Shown in pieces: positions 57,787-64,000 of a DNA stretch of 64,000 nucleotides. The translations under genes and the position numbers were made by a program. The notes below the pieces were generated by a model. The model did no database searches, was not told the DNA's origin, and saw nothing but the letters and a program-made list of their open reading frames with translations. The DNA is from Adiantum capillus-veneris (taxonomy: Eukaryota; Streptophyta; Polypodiopsida; Polypodiales; Pteridaceae): contig CM043966.1 in NCBI GenBank assembly GCA_014529385.2, positions 110,779,968-110,843,967 on the forward strand, read 5' to 3'. How positions within the stretch are numbered: position 1 is the stretch's first letter; every line of letters starts with the position of its first letter.

Positions 57787-60458
57787 TAGTGCTCGGGCTG
57801 CTTTGAAACGTATCGGCAATGATCAAGCAAACACAACTATATATTTAAGAAAGAGAGAGAAAGGGGAGGGGGTGCTTGTTGCAGTAATACCTTCTTACAA
57901 ATCTGTCATGACAAATCAAAGTGAGATTAGTATTTGTTCAACATAGCTTGCGTAAATTTCACCACAACACATCACAAGAAAAGCCACCCCAATCACTGTC
58001 TTAAAGCCAGGGGAGTCCTCTCCACCCTGTCGCCCTCTTACAGTATGTGGGATTTATAGCTAGATTGATGACAACACCAGAGACAAGCTATCAAGAACTT
58101 AACAAAAACACCAAGACACTTATGCATCATTGTTGTCCATTACTTCACGTTGGAAGGGAGACAAAGTATCCAAGCTTAGTCCAAATCCACCCTCCTTGAT
58201 TCAGCAAATGTTGGGCTTACACTAGTAGGAGAAATGATAGATTTCCTACTCTCAATTGAATGATCACTCTCTCTCTTACAATGGCATAGAGTTCCCTTGC
58301 TAATCCCCTATTACAACACATGCACATGCATAAGACAATGAGCTTCCACTCAAGAGCTCCTTCTAGAGAGGTTGAGCTTGGCTTCTCAAGCTATAGCATA
58401 GTGCTCTTGCTTATGGCTCCCCCCTTTTTGTGCTAGCTAGACCCTCCTTTTATAGCAATTTTGAAGGCTAGGGTTACTCCTCTAACCATGGTTGGGTTAG
58501 ATTTTCAGCAATTTACCTAATTTCTTTTGCTTGGAATTATCAAGAAGTTGGTGGGGAAAGAGAGAGGAGAAAAATGGAGGTGATAGGACTTTTCATAGTG
58601 GGTTAGTGTTAGTAGAGTTAGTATTAATTTACAAATGGAACTGGATATTTACAATGGGAGTATCCATGTAGGATACAAATAAGGAAGAAAAACTCTTAAG
58701 AGGTAAGAAAAGGTGGATTTCTTACAAGGTTGATGCTCCAAGTGTCTTGAGTAGGGCCAATTTTGACGCTTGTTGACGGTCCACTAGCTTTGACGGTACA
58801 TTTTTTCTCCACTCTTGACCTTCCTTGAGAGACAAGGTAATTGAAGCTGAGTAATCAACCACCATGATGCTGTCTTTTAAGAGAAGAGGCTGAATTTTGT
58901 GGTTTTTTTGATAGATATGGGTAAATTGGAGGAGGAAAAATGAGACTAGGTGGTCAATTTTGGAATGGAATTGTGTATGGGAGGTATGAGTTTCACTATG
59001 GTTTCTCTTATTCTTCAAGGTTGAGGAGAAGGTGAGTAGGGTGTAGAGAGGAGTGGTGAGAGAGGTGGGGATGATGATTGGAGAAGTGTGTGTGAAAGAG
59101 GAAAATGATAAAGTGGAAGAGAGAGTGTGGCTGCATAGCATGGGAAAACTGGGGTCCACTAATAAAATCATAGCTCACAGCTCGTAGCTCAAAAAAATAT
59201 GAAAAAATTTGAGGCAAAAGTTCAGCCCACGAGCTACAACTTTTGTTTTTTATCACCTTTTCAAATTGGGAGAGCAAGTGAACTTTAAAAATTCAGCAAA
59301 ACCGACCGTTTTTTTCCACTGCACAAGGTCCTTGTGGGGTCCTTCTTTGGATGATTCTTTTGAATACCTCCAAGAGTGAGCCCTCCATAGTGCATGTATG
59401 CATGCCACCTACCCTTGACCTTATTTGATAGGTCTATAATTGAAGATATTGTTGAGATTATGATATAAGTGAATAGTACAACTAAGAAAATCAAATATTG
59501 AGGGGTCTAAAAAATATGTACATGTCAAATATAAATAATATAAGTGGAAAAAATATAAAGGGGTCAAAAGAAATCTCTCTCTTTATGAGACTACCATAAA
59601 AAGATAAATATTTTTGGTGTTCTAAAAAAAACAAAATAGATGTAGGAAGGGAAAAATCACAATAGTGAAAAAATATACACATAAATAAAACTAGTTTTTT
59701 TGGATTTTGTTGGGATGGAGTTACACCAAAAATAAGAGAAGCTTACATGAAAATATTTCTATATGGAATAAAGAGTATGAAAAATGGTAAGAAAAATTGT
59801 GGTAATGGTGAGGCAATGTACAGAGCATAAATAACACACACCTAGGTAGAAATATTTAAATAAATACCAAAATAATTATGAAAAAAATTCTTTTATTTAG
59901 GCCCTATATACAATGAAATATTTACACACAAATGGGCCATAATATACTTATAATTTTTATTTTTTTTATTTTTTTGGCTCAACTAGCCCAATGACTAGCT
60001 AATTGAGGGTTTTTTATTTCAGTAAGGAGATATGGGAAAAGTCCCCTAACTCACATGCACCTATATACAGTGTAGCGTTTGGGTGAATTTGGTAGGGTGA
60101 GGTAACTCACTGTGGCAATTACAAAGAGCCGAAAAAACGGCTATCAGCACCCTTCGCACGTTTGGTGAAAGAGATCATGCAAAGTTATCGAATGGCGTTT
60201 TGAGTTCAAGGTATCGCCGTAGAAGCTCTGCAAGAAGCGGCAGAATATCATCTAATTTCTATTTTTGAAGACACCAACTTGTGTGCTATTCATGCAAAAC
60301 GGGTGACAATAATACCCAAGGATTTAGCTCTTGCGCATCGAATCAAAGGAGAGAGAGATTGAATTTGACTTTTATGCAATTTTGTCAATTTAAAGATATC
60401 TTTTTGAAATATAACGAGTCGTGTACATTTGTGTTTTAAGTGATATAAGTAAAACTAA
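57533..60458. other. Gene-free sequence between the H3-like frame and the fold-back element
   Basis: No recognisable coding frame. An AG microsatellite lies at about 57745-57790. Several frames near 58700-59500 (minus strand) are low-complexity and unsupported. Confidence 0.5.
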
Positions 60459-60460
60459 GT

Positions 60461-60472
60461 AGAGAGAGAGAC

Positions 60473-60536
<64 letters not shown>
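60461..60536. repeat. AG microsatellite
   Basis: About 75 bp of (AG)n with two interruptions. Confidence 0.95.
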
Positions 60537-60537
<1 letters not shown>

Positions 60538-60576
60538 TGGATAGAAGAGCTGTCAACCAAGTGTGGTTGATTGAAT

Positions 60577-60799
60577 AACCAAAAAAGGCATAATATCATT
60601 GTATTCTTATAAATTTAGCCTAAAAAAGGTTTAAAAAGGCTGTCTAGGGGCTTGCCGGGCAGAGGCGCGCGAGAAGGTAAAAGTAAAAGTTACTTTTGCC
60701 TTCTCACGCGCCTCTGCCCGGCAAGCCCCTAGACAGCCTTTTTAAACCTTTTTTAGGCTAAATTTTTAAGAATACAATGATATTATACCTTTTTTGGTG
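60577..60799. mobile_element. 223-bp fold-back element (MITE-like)
   Basis: Two arms of about 110 bp are near-perfect inverted copies around a 3-nt loop (AAG, 60687-60689). The outer ends read AACCAAAAAAGGCATAATAT and its complement; the inner half is GC-rich (GGGGCTTGCCGGGCAGAGGC). Differences are few (for example 60588 and 60670), so it is young. I see no clear target duplication, hence no superfamily. A transcript through it would form a long, almost fully paired hairpin. Confidence 0.8.
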
Positions 60800-61020
60800 T
60801 TATTTATATGAAAAAAACTCTATATTTTGATTCAAAGAATTGCACAATCGTATCACAAGATAGAACCAATCACGTACTGTCTATCGCACCATAAACTCAA
60901 TACAGAAGATGTAAAGTACCAGGTAAAATCAATTTCCATTCGAAATTTGAAATAACAAAGTACAAAGATGTGATATATCTCATTACAAATTTGAAGGAGT
61001 TAATTACAAGATTGATGTAG

Positions 61021-63922
61021 CTATTGAGTGCTTGAGCCATCTAAGATATGGTGAGCAATGCTTTCTCGGCGCTCTTGGGCGCAGGGAAGCTGTTTGTGCA
61101 GCACATCCCAAGCAATTTGTTCCACATTGCTTAGACCTACATCTTGGCTTAAGGCCACGTTACAAAGCACACAACCACGAATGTGTGTCGCAAATGCAGC
61201 ACTGGCCAGAGATTTATTTACAAGATATATAACTTGAGAGGCTTGAGATATGGTTGACAGGCATAGGATGCGGCTCATTGCTTTCATCATTGACACCCAA
61301 AATTGACCACAAGGAGTGTACTCCTTGTGGATTATCACAAATCCGTCCTGAGGGAGCTTGCCAAGGTAATGTGCAAGAGACTACTGCCATCCAAAAGCTT
61401 GGCGCCTACCATCTCTTCCCCGATCTGCATGCTCATCCAGCTCCACAACATTCTACAAAGAAATCAATAGATAAATAAGATTTCAGAATGCAACAATGAA
61501 AATTAACGTAATCACAAAACAAAAATTAATTAATACCTCTTGTTTTTCGTAATCCTCATCGTTTATGCCTTTGCTGTCAAGAGAAATAGATGAATTGGGA
61601 GCCATAGCGACACTCTCAAGTTCATCTATATGAATAGGCATAGGAGTGAGTTGGGCTTCAAGCAATGCGCGTGTAGCTACAAACTCCTCCTCCGACACAG
61701 ATGAGTGCGGTGCATTTGTCACCGCCACCATTGCCAACTCCATTGTATCTACCACACTCTCTCCAAGGAGAAGAAGGCTTCGATCCAAAGGATCAGAGGA
61801 GGGGTCAATGGCAGAGGACTCTACAGTGGCACAGAGGATGGACAGACACTCAACCATGCGGATGTCAAAAGTCTTTTCAAGATCATGTTAAAACAAATAT
61901 TCCTCCCCATTTATCACAATTGGGGAGAGGTGTTCAAAAAAAACCTCCGGAGTTAATGTCTCCTCCGGTGCACATGCAGCGGGCTTAACACTAGAATGGT
62001 AACAGGACACTTTTATGTCCTTGGACACTTTTGTGTCCTGATAAGTGATCATCTTGCTTGAATTATTTGAAGAGTATGAAAATGAATTTCTAGATGCTAT
62101 ATATCCGCAAAGTTGCCTTATGAGCTGAAAAAAACTTAACATTTTTTTTGGAGTATCGATCTCACCATTAACCTTACTCTTGCACAACATTTTTGAACCT
62201 AAACTGTGTGAAAAAACGGGTTCTGGTTTTGGCTTTTTTTTCGAATTTTGTCAACTATACCACTCTAAACTTCATGTTTGTGAGGTTTAGATGGCTAGAG
62301 GTTAGGCCTTCATATTTCTCAACATGTTTTCATGCTTGTAGGGAGAGCTAAATGTAAAAATTGAAAGTTATCACCAATTTACAAGAATTACATAATCCTG
62401 TTTTTTTTGGCCAAAATTAGCACTTTTATGATTTTTTTGGTGGCTTTCTTGATATCCAAATTCAATTTTGATTGTGTAAGTGTAATGTATAACATAAAGC
62501 TAATCTTCCTTGAATTTTGGGGGACCTAATATGCTATATAGCATAGTATATGATGATGGTTGAGTTTTTTGATTGCTCAATAATACAATACATTTTAGAG
62601 TAGCAAGTATAACTTTCTCAATATTGCTAGTTTCTTAGACCAATTGTGTGTATTTTGTAGGTAGTAACCATATCTAATCATAGACTACAAACTTGGCTAG
62701 GTATTGAGTAGTTTCTATGGGTTTCTAGAGGTCATAATGCTAAACCCAATTTTTTCATGTTTGCGGTATTTAGCACTTTATCATTTACCCCAAGGTTCCA
62801 CTTAGTAAGAGATCCATTATCCTTTTGACATGCTCCATGGCTCCTTTTGAATCCAAAGGCCCAAAGGGAACTAAGAAAACATGTATATAGTATCTGTATT
62901 GAGCGTGACTATAGAAACTTTGATGATAGGTCCGCAGAATGGTAAAAATGCAACTTTTTTGTACCTTTTTTTTGCCTAAAACAAAATTAGTGACGTAAAA
63001 GCAACCATATGTTTTGATCACCAACCCATTGAAGTTAACGGGGCATTTTATCTCATGTCCTACAAAAATCCCCACTCTTATTTATATGCAATCAACCGTA
63101 AGAAATTGCTGTTTTGGGCAAAATGCACTGGTCCATCAACTTTAGAGGCTTGTAGTGACCAAGGGATGAGAAAACTTACAAGTTTCTCATTTTTTCCATA
63201 TGTAGTAGTTCTTGAACTATAAGATCATGAAAGGATTTTTCAAAATGAGTGGATCTACTATGGTTTTGGAAATTTTTTCCAAAACCCTGAAAGCACACTT
63301 TTATGTCCTGTTAGATTACTATTCTAGTGTTAAAGGATGCTTCTGCACCCTCATCACCCATGGATTTGACGGCATCCATGACACCTCTTGGGTAGGTTAG
63401 GGCAAGAATATTGCCCTCTTTGCTTGCATCCCAAGGCGTTGTAATGGAATCCTTTGTGTCCTTGACGACACCCCCAAGGCTCAAATGAGGCAAACTCACC
63501 TCAGATCTTTCAGGCTCTTCCGCAAGAAGAAACACAAAAGTCGCCAAGAGACTTAGAAACTGGGTGCCGACCTTCTTCTTTTTCAAACGTGAATCTTCAA
63601 TGTACTGACCTGCCTCACCCGTAATTACACAAAATCGCTGAAGCCGCTGGGTGAAAAGCCGATCGCCTTTGTGTATGTAGCGAAGCAAATCGCATGGAAT
63701 CCACAATTCCCCTTGTCCGACAATTGGTACAGCATACTTGTCGATGTAGAATTCAAAAAATTCCAAGATAGGCTGAAAAGATTGGCTGTTTAGGTGAATA
63801 GTTGTGTTCACATGAGGGAATTGGGTGAAGAAATTGTGAAGATCTTGCCACTCGGTTGTTTGTAAAAACGCTTGGAAGCGTTGTAACGCCGTGGCTTCGG
63901 GAGGGGTGGAGGAGGATGCCAT
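61021..63922 (-). pseudogene. Two-exon unknown gene split by a TTAA-flanked insertion
   Basis: Starts at ATG 63922 (MASSSTPPEATALQRFQAF), runs to 63334, is interrupted by the 61989-63329 element, resumes at 61984 and continues to 61537. An 84-bp GT-AG intron (61453-61536, phase 0) leads to a last exon 61452-61021. Without the element and one TTAA the coding length is 1,041 + 432 bp = 491 codons. I do not recognise the family. The first part has hydrophobic segments (FLSLLATFVFLLAE) and basic KKKK; the last exon reads FVIIHKEYTPCGQFWV and ends HHILDGSSTQ. Two more lesions lie in frame: TAA at 61888-61890 and TAG at 61381-61383. It is a dead copy of a gene that was once coding. Confidence 0.65.
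61989..63329. mobile_element. 1.34-kb TTAA-flanked non-autonomous element (piggyBac-like)
   Basis: TTAA stands on both sides (61985-61988 and 63330-63333). The inverted ends read CACTAGAATGGTAA and CACTAGAATAGTAA, followed on both sides by ACAGGACA and a small palindrome around GGACACTTTTATGTCC. TTAA targets are the rule for piggyBac elements; the terminal sequence itself is not the usual CCC type, so the assignment is by target only. No transposase frame was found (the longest, 62785-63075, is unfamiliar). Removing the insert and one TTAA rejoins the host reading frame. Confidence 0.7.
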
Positions 63923-64000
63923 AATGCTAGCTCTTAAGGTAGGAATGCAAAGAGTGCTAGAGCTCAAATGAGAGTGTGAACAGGCTATGTAGGTGAATTG
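63923..64000. promoter_or_regulatory. Upstream region of the split gene (truncated by window)
   Basis: 78 bp upstream of the proposed ATG at 63922. No TATA box is evident in this short piece. Confidence 0.3.

Noticed and set aside
58722-59277. Thr/Ser- and His-rich minus-strand frames as a gene
   Set aside because: Low complexity, overlapping frames, and no recognisable motif or splice structure.

Overview
This is plant nuclear DNA made almost entirely of repeats. The evidence is: LTR retrotransposons primed by initiator tRNA-Met (TGGTATCAGAGC just inside the 5' LTR), two chromodomain Ty3 elements, short GT-AG introns of 78-84 bp, long AG/CT, AT and CA microsatellites, and a 200-N gap at 51301-51500. 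I cannot name the species. The mix of Copia and chromovirus families would fit a land plant, possibly a non-flowering one, but that is a weak inference. I see no convincing intact host gene.

Region 1 (1-25948) is a satellite array with a monomer of about 720 bp. It is folded into a huge inverted repeat: base 1 pairs with base 17708, the axis is near 8853, and the spacer is only about 13 bp. Each arm carries the same two insertions. One is a 2.3-kb element with an 8-bp target duplication. The other is a 1.9-kb gag-only Copia derivative (TR-GAG type) with 5-bp target duplications; its gag is open in the left arm and frameshifted in the right. Outside the palindrome the array continues and is interrupted by a badly damaged Copia element (20776-25110).

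Region 2 (25949-37571) is gene-free DNA with a degenerate tandem repeat of about 450 bp. A 0.7-kb element with a 10-bp target duplication and an almost intact 6.9-kb chromovirus (28932-35844, minus strand) are inserted in it. The chromovirus LTRs match over 884 bp with about eight differences, and a single in-frame stop splits its protease. A 105-bp near-perfect hairpin follows at 36757-36861.

Region 3 (37572-49335) holds two related short-LTR Ty3 elements in the same orientation, each with a perfect 5-bp target duplication. The first is a recognisable but inactivated chromovirus. The second has only eroded pol traces between fairly similar LTRs.

Region 4 (49336-64000) has the gap, a possible Helitron 3' end and a 278-bp duplication, followed by the most unusual content. 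A four-exon transposase-like gene (53796-56693) is followed 170 bp downstream by a reading frame that starts like histone H3 (MARTKQTTRK) and ends in an H3 alpha-N-helix-like segment (56864-57532). On the other strand, a two-exon unknown gene (61021-63922) is split by a 1.34-kb TTAA-flanked element; notional removal of the element plus one TTAA joins the two coding parts in frame. A 223-bp fold-back element lies between these loci.

The window is best read as layered mobile DNA. Satellite and tandem arrays are the substrate, several generations of LTR elements are nested in them, and one cluster of unfamiliar, probably transposon-derived genes sits at the right end.
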